Under the pieces are notes generated by a model, which saw only the letters and a list, made by a program, of their open reading frames with translations, was not told the DNA's origin and made no database searches. A DNA stretch of 5,084 nt from Fidelibacterota bacterium UBA6817 (GTDB lineage Bacteria; Fidelibacterota; Fidelibacteria; Fidelibacterales; Fidelibacteraceae). The stretch spans positions 6,563-11,646 of the forward strand of contig DKER01000035.1 in the NCBI GenBank assembly GCA_002452555.1, read 5' to 3'. The position numbers and the translations under genes were made by a program. Positions 1 through 5,084 of this stretch are shown here, in pieces (within the stretch, counting starts at the first letter, position 1; each line of letters begins with the position of its first letter).

Positions 1-7
1 CTGATCG

Positions 8-42
8 CTACCGGCTACCGGCTACTGGCTACTGGCTACTGA
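8..42. repeat. Heptanucleotide tandem repeat, five CTACYGG units
   Basis: Five consecutive 7-bp units are visible: CTACCGG twice (8-21), CTACTGG twice (22-35) and a last unit ending in A (CTACTGA, 36-42). The unit length is not a multiple of three. The array lies just before the first gene and could reach further left in degenerate form, since the preceding seven bases match the unit poorly. Short heptamer arrays of this kind usually sit between genes. The T/C difference splits the array into two blocks, which suggests it grew by duplication of a variant unit. I see no encoded product or known regulatory role. Confidence 0.85.
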
Positions 43-86
43 TTTTTCTATTGATAATCCAAGCTGAAATGAGTATCCTAATTCTG

Positions 87-1292
87 ATGTCCAAACATAG
101 AAATCCGACAGTGCTTGTTCTGCTTGTTTTATTGATCATTGGATCATTGCCTCTTTATGCCCGTGATAACCGGGATTATCATATTCGTTTTGGTATTGAT
201 GTCCTCAAAGATGCGGGGTTCGAGCCGCTTGAGTGGAAACGAACCGCTGTCATGTGCAATCAAACAAGCGTCAATGCCGAAGGAAAACATATTCTCGATC
301 TGATAAATGCGTCCCCTGTTGCCCGCATCCCGTTTGTCTACTACATGGAGGCGCCGGTATGGAAAAAGAGTTCCCTTGTGAACAATATGGTTTTCAGTGA
401 CAGTACAGCATTGAGAATACTCACCTATCCGGAATTGGTATTCAGCACAATCGACATATTGTCCATTGATGCCCTTTTGTTCGATATGCAGCTGACAGGA
501 ACAGTGGATGATCCGGGTTTGTCAATGCTGCAGGTCGCCGCATCACTGGCTTTGCGGTATGATCTGGAACTGATCATAACCGATCGCCCGCCCATGTCGG
601 TTTCGGAAGGTTTTGAAGGGCCGTGGCATCCCGGATTCGAATTACCCTATCGTCATGGTATGACAAACGGAGAGCTTGGCATCTATTTTGGCACTCATTT
701 TTTCCCCGGACTGCGCTTGACCATTATCCCCCTCAAACAATGGAAGCGATCCTATTCTTCTGCAGATGCGGATTATTATAAAACTCCGGTTGATACAGTG
801 ATATATCATCCGTTACAGGGAGCTCATATTCTTGAACGGAACATTTTGAGGGCAACAAACCTTTGGGTTGATAAAAATCCTGAACAATTATGGTTTGGAT
901 CCCCATCGGCCGACCCTTTTTTTATCAAAGCAAAACTCTCTGACATTGACCCGGAATACGGAAATATCCGGATTAAATCGGTTCATTCAGACTCGGTTAC
1001 GTTTTCTGTTTTAAGCCTGGATCAGGTTCAATTGACACCTTTCTGCAAAATATCTGCCGCGTTAAGACTTCTGATGATCCTGTATCCCGGTCAGATTACC
1101 ATTAATTTTGATACATTGCAGTTTATGACGGGAAGCCCGGATTACGGTTTACTCCTAAAGGAACATCGGCCCCTTAATCATATAATGAATTACTGGAATT
1201 CGGAATACAGAGAATTTGAACCGAAAAGAAACGCGGTTCTCATCTATGAAAGACAAGAAGAATTTGATAAGACACATACAAATTCTCCTTGA
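87..1292 (+). CDS. Exported NamZ/DUF1343-family protein (GH171-like), probably degenerate active site
   Basis: NamZ enzymes are exo-beta-N-acetylmuramidases that release MurNAc from peptidoglycan fragments. From the ATG at 87 the protein has 401 residues, the usual family length. It begins with a good signal peptide (MSKHR, a Leu/Val-rich core, likely cleavage after LPLYA at residue 25), so it is exported. Homology is seen end to end: GIDVL (36-40), CNQTSV (57-62, family NQTGV), DMQ (133-135, family DIQDVG), DRP (166-168), FEGP (176-179), PYRHGMTNGEL (187-197, the best-kept family block), and a C-terminal YPGQI...FDTLQFMTGSP (333-351). Several signatures are changed: PEHG reads MEAP (87-90), the NPIGG after DRP is lost, PSPNM is not found, and the EGTN/RGT loops read ERN and RAT. 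Catalysis is therefore doubtful and sugar binding is an alternative. The frame stays open to the window edge, with a TTG at 51 and an ATG at 69. I chose 87 because it puts the signal peptide at the N-terminus; no good SD precedes any of these starts. Confidence 0.75.
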   Translation: MSKHRNPTVLVLLVLLIIGSLPLYARDNRDYHIRFGIDVLKDAGFEPLEWKRTAVMCNQTSVNAEGKHILDLINASPVARIPFVYYMEAPVWKKSSLVNNMVFSDSTALRILTYPELVFSTIDILSIDALLFDMQLTGTVDDPGLSMLQVAASLALRYDLELIITDRPPMSVSEGFEGPWHPGFELPYRHGMTNGELGIYFGTHFFPGLRLTIIPLKQWKRSYSSADADYYKTPVDTVIYHPLQGAHILERNILRATNLWVDKNPEQLWFGSPSADPFFIKAKLSDIDPEYGNIRIKSVHSDSVTFSVLSLDQVQLTPFCKISAALRLLMILYPGQITINFDTLQFMTGSPDYGLLLKEHRPLNHIMNYWNSEYREFEPKRNAVLIYERQEEFDKTHTNSP

Positions 1293-1335
1293 TGTAAAAG
1301 AATAAAAATCACGAAATTACCGTATAAAATTAAAC

Positions 1336-1342
1336 AAAGGAG
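1336..1342 (+). promoter_or_regulatory. Shine-Dalgarno site AAAGGAG of the LpoB-family gene
   Basis: AAAGGAG sits 6 bases before the ATG at 1349. This selects that ATG over the in-frame TTG at 1343, which lies directly against the SD core. The 56-bp gap before the gene is AT-rich and could carry a promoter, but no convincing pair of -35/-10 boxes is visible. Confidence 0.85.
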
Positions 1343-1348
1343 TTGGCT

Positions 1349-1966
1349 ATGATTTCTGACAATCGTTTAAGACAAATTGTGCTTTTGGTATTCATAGCAT
1401 TATTTGCCGCATCATGCGGCAGTTCACAAGCTGTTCAGCGGACTGCCGCTGATACGCAGACGGATCTGAGCGGATATTGGAATGATACAGATTCAAGGCT
1501 AGTGGCTGAAGAGATGATCCGGGATATGACCAGCAGACCCTGGCTGACACGTTTCACGTCTGATAATGACAGACCGCCTAAAGTGATTGTCGGGCGTATC
1601 CGTTTACGGGATGCAACAGAACATATCCGGACCAATGCTTTTGTAAAGGATATTGAACGGGAACTGATAAACAGCGGTTTGGTTCAGTTTGTTGCCAGTT
1701 CAGAACAGAGAGAAGAAATCCGGAGCGAACGGGCTGATCAACAGCAATTTGCATCAGAGGAAACAGCTAAAAGAGTAGCTCAGGAACAAGCCGCTGATTT
1801 TATGCTCCAGGGTTCCATTACAATGTTTGTAGATCAGGCCGGAGGCGAGCAGGCTAAATTTTATCAGATTGATCTGGAACTGATTGACGTAGAAAACAAC
1901 CAGAAAGTCTGGATAGGAACAAAAAAAATTAAAAAGATCATTAATCAGAAGAAAGTAGGGTGGTAA
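1349..1966 (+). CDS. lpoB: LpoB-family lipoprotein (penicillin-binding protein activator LpoB / COG3417)
   Basis: A 205-residue predicted outer-membrane lipoprotein. In E. coli, LpoB (213 aa) spans the periplasm and activates the peptidoglycan synthase PBP1b. A hydrophobic signal segment (10-22) ends in AAS-C23-G, so Cys23 is the likely lipidation site and there is no Asp at +2. A short polar linker leads to the family motif DLSGYWNDTDSRLVAEEMI (39-57). The alpha/beta domain follows: PPKVIVGRIR (76-85), TEHIRTNAFVKDIERELINSG (90-110), FVASSEQREEIR (114-125), ADFMLQGSI (149-157), and the final strands FYQIDLELID and KVWIGTKKIKK (171-196). The linker is short and not Pro-rich, unlike that of enterobacterial LpoB. 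The gene is first in a tight run of three lipoprotein genes, followed after 1 bp by the next start. Family membership is clear; an actual role in activating a PBP is inferred, since most non-proteobacterial members are untested. Confidence 0.88.
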   Translation: MISDNRLRQIVLLVFIALFAASCGSSQAVQRTAADTQTDLSGYWNDTDSRLVAEEMIRDMTSRPWLTRFTSDNDRPPKVIVGRIRLRDATEHIRTNAFVKDIERELINSGLVQFVASSEQREEIRSERADQQQFASEETAKRVAQEQAADFMLQGSITMFVDQAGGEQAKFYQIDLELIDVENNQKVWIGTKKIKKIINQKKVGW

Positions 1967-1967
1967 T

Positions 1968-3374
1968 ATGAAGGCAACAAAAGGGTTTGTTGCCGTCATT
2001 ATCCTAATGATATTCCTCCCGGCATGTTCTTCGATGATGACGAAAACATCTGTTTATGAAGGCATGGACGAGGCGATTTCTCAAAACAATTTTTCTATTC
2101 CCATTCAACAGTTGGAAAAAAACAAGAATAAGGCGTTTTCGGAAAAAGACAGAGTCCTGTTTTATCTAAACATGGGGATGCTTCTTCACTATCACGGCGA
2201 ATACGATAAAAGCAATCAAATGCTCACACTTGCTGAACGAAGCATAGAAGAATTGTTTACAGCCAGTGCTTCTAAGATTGCTGCATCGTTTCTGCTCAAT
2301 GACAACGCATTGGACTACAGTGGGGAAGATTATGAGGATATTTATCTGAATGTTTTCAAAGCATTGAATTTTGCCCATCTGGGAGAAAGCGATGCATCCT
2401 TTATAGAACTGAACCGCCTTCATCATAAGATTCAGCAGCTGGAAACAAAGTATACGGATATGAGTGCCAAATACCAGCAGGCCTTGAAAGAACAGGTAGA
2501 AAAAGAGGATGCAGATGATGAGAGTCTTCCTGAGTTTAAACCGGGCACCCTGAAATTTCACAATTCTGCTATAGGCAATGCTTTGGGAGTTATCCTGTAC
2601 CGCTTTGAAAAAGACTATGATGATGCAGAAATGGACAAACGAAAAATGCTGGAAGCCTTTGCCGGGCAAGCTCATCTCTATTCGTTTGATCCTCCCTCCC
2701 TGTCTGTCCGGCCGGCAAAAAGGGATAATGCACAGGTTGCTCTCTTTTCCTTTCACGGGCTGGGGCCGCTGAAAGAATCGGCAAATTTCAGAATTACAAC
2801 ATTCAGTAATTACGTTGTTATTTCTTCTGATGTGCCTGAGCCTTTTTCCCAAACCCTCTCATGGCCTGTCAAAGGAGGATATCACTTTAAATTCTCACTG
2901 CCTTATCTGGTTGAAAGACAGTCGGTTGTACATCAGGTAAAAGTCAAGATCAATAACGGCAAAGCTATTCCGTTACAACCACTGGAAGACATGAATAAAA
3001 TCGCAAAATCAACGTTTGAAATAAAAGCTCCGCTGATTTATCTGAAATCGGTTTCGCGCTCAATTATCAAAGGGATTGCAGCAGAAGCCGGCAAGGAAAA
3101 AATGAAAGATGAAATTGCAAATCCGTATCTGGGACTATTGGCAGGATTTACAACCGATGTTGCGGTTGATGTCAGCGAAAATGCTGATTTGAGAATATCC
3201 CGGTTTTTCCCGGGATATGCATCCATTGCGGATTTGGAATTACCGCCGGGTGAATACCAGATCGTTGTTCAGTATTTTGACCGGTACAATAACATTGTTC
3301 ATCAGAATGACCTGGGAAAAGTGAACATTAACCCGGGACAATTGAATATATTGGAATCATTCTGTTTACAGTAA
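1968..3374 (+). CDS. COG3014-type TPR-containing lipoprotein of unknown function
   Basis: A 468-residue predicted lipoprotein. Its signal peptide ends in the lipobox LPA-C20-S, consistent with outer-membrane sorting. Residues 60-97 resemble a TPR hairpin (FYLNMGMLLHYHGEYDKS followed by a second helix). Residues 121-160 form a second helical pair (IYLNVFKALNFAHLGESDAS), and 206-230 a third, with the ILYRFEKDYDDAEMDKRKM pattern. An acidic linker (about 177-190, EKEDADDES) separates the second and third. The C-terminal half (about 255-465) looks beta-rich, with NPYLGLLAGF (386-395), RFFPGYASIADLELPPGEY (412-430) and a closing strand QIVVQYFD. The order of TPR helices, a small middle domain and the 'LPPGEY' strand matches COG3014 lipoproteins as I remember them, which often lie beside LpoB and LPP20 genes. 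The start lies one base after the lpoB stop. Its SD is imperfect (AGGGTGG, 1957-1963), so translation is probably coupled. The molecular role is unknown; a scaffold that binds the neighbouring lipoproteins is a guess. Confidence 0.78.
   Translation: MKATKGFVAVIILMIFLPACSSMMTKTSVYEGMDEAISQNNFSIPIQQLEKNKNKAFSEKDRVLFYLNMGMLLHYHGEYDKSNQMLTLAERSIEELFTASASKIAASFLLNDNALDYSGEDYEDIYLNVFKALNFAHLGESDASFIELNRLHHKIQQLETKYTDMSAKYQQALKEQVEKEDADDESLPEFKPGTLKFHNSAIGNALGVILYRFEKDYDDAEMDKRKMLEAFAGQAHLYSFDPPSLSVRPAKRDNAQVALFSFHGLGPLKESANFRITTFSNYVVISSDVPEPFSQTLSWPVKGGYHFKFSLPYLVERQSVVHQVKVKINNGKAIPLQPLEDMNKIAKSTFEIKAPLIYLKSVSRSIIKGIAAEAGKEKMKDEIANPYLGLLAGFTTDVAVDVSENADLRISRFFPGYASIADLELPPGEYQIVVQYFDRYNNIVHQNDLGKVNINPGQLNILESFCLQ
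3195..3218 (+). other. Perfect 9-bp inverted repeat inside the COG3014-type gene
   Basis: ATATCCCGG (3195-3203) and CCGGGATAT (3210-3218) are exact reverse complements, separated by a 6-base loop TTTTTC. The structure codes for the ISRFFPGY segment. It could fold in the mRNA and slow decay or elongation, but it has no T-run after it and nothing else points to a function. Confidence 0.45.
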
Positions 3375-3379
3375 AGGAG
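3373..3379 (+). promoter_or_regulatory. Shine-Dalgarno site AAAGGAG of the LPP20-family gene, overlapping the upstream stop
   Basis: AAAGGAG starts within the TAA stop codon (3372-3374) of the preceding gene and is 5 bases from the ATG at 3385. Ribosomes finishing the upstream gene would stop on this site, so the two genes are probably on one transcript and translated in step. Confidence 0.85.
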
Positions 3380-3384
3380 TTAAA

Positions 3385-4434
3385 ATGGAACGACTTATAA
3401 AAGCAAGTTTACTCTTATTGACAGTTTTTCTCATAGCATCATGCGGCGGTAGCAAAAGTACAGGCAGTCCGAAAGGTCGTCCGGCATGGATGGATAATCC
3501 GGCTGCTGCCTATCCGGAAAGAAACTTTTTATCTGCACGGGGCGCCGGGGACAGCCGGGAAGCCGCTGAAAATAACGCATCCGGTAATCTGGCAAAAATC
3601 TTTAAATCAGAAATCACCGTTGATCAAACTACGCGGGAACGGTATTCCGCTATCACAAAAATGAGCGGTTCCATGCAGGAAGAGCTTCAGACAGACATGG
3701 ATCAGATTGTAAAGGTTTTAGCCGGAGAAACGCTTTTCAATGTAAAATTCAGCAACAGTTACACGGATGATATGGGCCGGGTTCATGTATTGGCTTATTT
3801 GGACCGGCGGGAAACAGCAGGGATTTATGAAGAAAAAATCAATGCCAATTATGATCGCATTGCCTTTCTTAACGAACAGCTGGAAACCATTTCCGACCCG
3901 GTTTCACGGTATGCTGTTCTTAATGCAGCCTATACTGTGAGCCAGATTAACAAAGCATTGCTGGACCAGTTAAATTTCATCAATGCCACATCTTACAGTA
4001 TGCTGATAACCGGCAAAGAAGATCTAAGTTACAGCGTACTGGGTAAAAAACTTACGGATGCCGCAAAATTGCTGACATTCAGTGTTTCATTTGCCGGCGA
4101 CGACGGAAGAGTGGCATCCATGACATCCGAAACCATCAGCAAGATGGGATTTCCCATTGTTCAAAACAATGCAGTCGTTAAAATCAACGGTGAAATCCGA
4201 TATGAAGACGTGGATTTGAAACGGGAAAACATGGAATTCGTAGGCTGGAATCTTGATTTGAACGTCATTGGACCTGACGGATCCACATTTGTTCATATTG
4301 ATGCAAAAGGCCGGGAAGGCGGTGTCAGCAAAGAAGCTGCCAAACGCATCGCTTTAAGGGAAATCGGTAAAAACGTCGGAAAAAAACTGGAAAAAGAACT
4401 GACGGCCTATTTTGATACGCGGCTTGTAAAATAA
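3385..4434 (+). CDS. LPP20-family lipoprotein
   Basis: A 349-residue predicted outer-membrane lipoprotein. Its signal peptide ends in IAS-C20-GG, a clean lipobox, followed by a Gly/Ser/Lys linker. Residues 32-75 match the start of the LPP20 domain: RPAWMDNP, then YPERNFLSARGAG, then DSREAAENNASGNLAKIF. The pattern is 'PxWxDNP', a strand with a GxG turn, and an Ala/Asn-rich helix. The strand VHVLAYLDRRET (133-144) closes this domain. Helices fill about 145-235. The C-terminal part (about 247-345) has an alternating helix and strand pattern ending in REGGVSKEAAKRIALREIG. LPP20 proteins are outer-membrane-associated; FlgP of Vibrio and Helicobacter is one member with a flagellar role. No flagellar gene is present here, so that role cannot be assumed. 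The gene is third in the lipoprotein operon, and its end faces msrA across a hairpin. Function unknown, probably envelope-related with its two neighbours. Confidence 0.85.
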   Translation: MERLIKASLLLLTVFLIASCGGSKSTGSPKGRPAWMDNPAAAYPERNFLSARGAGDSREAAENNASGNLAKIFKSEITVDQTTRERYSAITKMSGSMQEELQTDMDQIVKVLAGETLFNVKFSNSYTDDMGRVHVLAYLDRRETAGIYEEKINANYDRIAFLNEQLETISDPVSRYAVLNAAYTVSQINKALLDQLNFINATSYSMLITGKEDLSYSVLGKKLTDAAKLLTFSVSFAGDDGRVASMTSETISKMGFPIVQNNAVVKINGEIRYEDVDLKRENMEFVGWNLDLNVIGPDGSTFVHIDAKGREGGVSKEAAKRIALREIGKNVGKKLEKELTAYFDTRLVK

Positions 4435-4445
4435 TATCTATTACA

Positions 4446-4479
4446 TGCGGGATTTGGTTCATTAAAGTCAAATCCCGCA
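4446..4479. terminator. Bidirectional hairpin between convergent genes
   Basis: TGCGGGATTTG (4446-4456) pairs perfectly over 11 bp with CAAATCCCGCA (4469-4479) around a 12-base loop. It lies 12 bases after the LPP20 gene stop. It also contains the last codons and TGA stop (4468-4470) of msrA on the other strand, so one structure could end both transcripts. Neither side has a strong T-run: there is a short CTTT on the plus strand and scattered T on the minus strand. Efficiency as an intrinsic terminator is therefore uncertain. Confidence 0.65.
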
Positions 4480-4941
4480 GCTTTCCAATCCTCTCTTAAA
4501 CAAATACTTTTGATGATACTCTTCAGCGGGATAGAAAGTTGATGCTTCTTCAACAGCTGTTACGATTTTACTCTTAAATTTTCCGGACGCATCAAGGTCT
4601 CTTATCGTATTCTCAGCCGTCAATTTCTGTTCCGGCGAATGATAAAAAATCACGGATCGGTATTGTGTTCCCACATCAGGTCCCTGCCGGTTCAATTGCG
4701 TGGGATTATGGACGGTAAAAAAATGATCAAGAAGGATTTTATACGAGATGCTGTTAGGATCATACACAATTTGTACAACTTCTGCATGGCCTGTCTGGTC
4801 CGTACAAACCTCCCGATATGTAGGATTATCCAGATGTCCGCCCATATATCCCGCTTCTGTTCTTATGACTCCCTCCGTTGTTCTGAAATGTTCTTCAACA
4901 CCCCAAAAACATCCGCCTCCGAATGTGGCCCTTTCTTCCAT
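4468..4941 (-). CDS. msrA: Peptide-methionine (S)-S-oxide reductase MsrA
   Basis: MsrA reduces the S-form of methionine sulfoxide, free or in proteins, using thioredoxin to recycle its cysteines. From the ATG at 4941 the protein has 157 residues, the compact length of many MsrAs. The catalytic motif GGGCFWG lies near the N-terminus (Cys11). It is followed by the substrate-pocket motif AGYMGG (Tyr32), GHAEVV (Glu54), GPDVGTQYRSVIF (Asp89, Tyr94) and the C-terminal FYPAEEYHQKYL. These correspond to the known active-site Cys, Tyr, Glu, Asp and Tyr. Two further cysteines, Cys46 in REVCTDQTG and Cys155 four residues from the end (counting both ends), could be resolving residues. AAAGGAG is 5 bases before this ATG. 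An earlier in-frame ATG at 4995 would add 18 residues, MKR plus a short hydrophobic stretch, but lacks an SD. I prefer the short cytoplasmic form. Confidence 0.95.
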   Translation of the reverse strand: MEERATFGGGCFWGVEEHFRTTEGVIRTEAGYMGGHLDNPTYREVCTDQTGHAEVVQIVYDPNSISYKILLDHFFTVHNPTQLNRQGPDVGTQYRSVIFYHSPEQKLTAENTIRDLDASGKFKSKIVTAVEEASTFYPAEEYHQKYLFKRGLESCGI

Positions 4942-4946
4942 AGTCT

Positions 4947-4953
4947 CTCCTTT
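4947..4953 (-). promoter_or_regulatory. Shine-Dalgarno site AAAGGAG deciding the msrA start
   Basis: On the minus strand AAAGGAG is followed by AGACT and the ATG at 4941-4939, a spacing of 5. In the longer reading this same DNA would encode Lys-Gly-Glu. An SD this strong in a coding position would be a coincidence, which favours the shorter protein. Confidence 0.8.
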
Positions 4954-4995
4954 CAGGTTCAAAGTCAGGATCAGTAATATAAAAATTCTTTTCAT

Positions 4996-5084
4996 GGGTT
5001 TTCTATGTCAAATATTAGATAAGGGTTCCATAAAAAAGTGTTTATTATAATTAACATTGAAAAGTTTAAGAAATAAAATAAATT
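4996..5084 (-). promoter_or_regulatory. AT-rich upstream region of msrA, probable promoter
   Basis: No gene is seen here. On the minus strand a perfect TATAAT occurs at 5049-5044, but the sequence 17 bases upstream (TTCTTA) matches the -35 consensus at only three of six positions. A perfect TTGACA at 5011-5006 has no good -10 box at normal spacing. AATATTTG (5016-5009) is one base from the Bacteroidota-type TAnnTTTG. The msrA promoter is probably in this stretch, but which box is used cannot be decided from the sequence. Confidence 0.3.

Noticed and set aside
8..42. CRISPR array or attachment site in the repeat region
   Set aside because: Units are only 7 bp and directly adjacent with no spacers, no integrase or cas gene is present, and no second copy of the sequence is seen elsewhere in the window.
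1323..1328. TATAAA as a -10 box for the lipoprotein operon
   Set aside because: No acceptable -35 sequence lies 16-18 bases upstream (GAATAA at the right distance), and AT-rich gaps produce such hexamers by chance.
1921..1935. A-run (eight A, TT, five A) near the end of lpoB as a slippage or programmed frameshift site
   Set aside because: A -1 shift would give only about ten different residues before a stop, with no stimulatory structure seen. The in-frame protein ends as the family expects.
2166..2852. Long minus-strand open frame (228 codons) opposite the COG3014-type gene
   Set aside because: It is rich in Cys, Phe and Ile with no recognisable domain, and lies wholly opposite a well-supported operon gene with lipobox and TPR pattern. 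It is the usual antisense shadow.
1349..4434. Flagellar (FlgO/FlgP/FlgT-like) or curli (CsgG) locus
   Set aside because: LPP20 includes FlgP and LpoB is distantly related to CsgG in fold, but no flagellar or curli partner gene lies in the window and the first gene has the specific LpoB/COG3417 motif.
4639..5050. Two plus-strand open frames opposite msrA
   Set aside because: They overlap a certain msrA on the other strand, have no SD or known motif, and their translations are low-complexity in character.

Overview
The window reads as a piece of the chromosome of a diderm (Gram-negative-type) bacterium. Three consecutive genes encode lipoproteins whose residue after the lipidated Cys is Ser or Gly, not the inner-membrane-retention Asp. 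Base composition looks moderate and slightly AT-leaning by eye. Clear AAAGGAG Shine-Dalgarno sites precede three of the five genes, which argues against a typical Bacteroidota genome. Families and style would fit a deep FCB-type or related lineage (Calditrichota, KSB1 and similar). That placement is an impression only, as no marker gene is present.

Layout. Positions 8-42 hold five copies of a 7-bp tandem repeat (CTACYGG). A plus-strand gene follows (about 87-1292) for an exported protein with the full-length architecture of the NamZ/DUF1343 exo-beta-N-acetylmuramidase family. Most of the family's signature active-site segments are altered, so it may be a pseudoenzyme. After a 56-bp gap comes a tight three-gene lipoprotein operon on the same strand: an LpoB-family protein (1349-1966), a TPR-containing COG3014-type lipoprotein (1968-3374, 1 bp gap) and an LPP20-family lipoprotein (3385-4434, SD overlapping the preceding stop). 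A convergent msrA (4468-4941, minus strand) ends 33 bp from the operon end. A perfect 11-bp hairpin between them takes in the msrA stop codon and probably serves as a two-way terminator. The last ~90 bases are AT-rich and hold the presumed msrA promoter.

How the genes may work together. LpoB in Enterobacteria is an outer-membrane activator of the peptidoglycan synthase PBP1b, and NamZ enzymes remove MurNAc from peptidoglycan fragments. The plus-strand genes can therefore be read as a cell-envelope locus: a wall-sugar-binding or wall-modifying exported protein followed by three outer-membrane lipoproteins. From memory, LpoB, COG3014 and LPP20 proteins recur together in distant phyla, and the function of the trio outside the LpoB paradigm is not settled. 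MsrA is a general oxidative-repair enzyme and looks like an unrelated neighbour.

No RNA gene, CRISPR array, insertion sequence, phage gene or obvious defence system was seen. The points most worth following are the degenerate NamZ protein, the lipoprotein trio, and an LpoB-like C-terminal half in the LPP20 protein.
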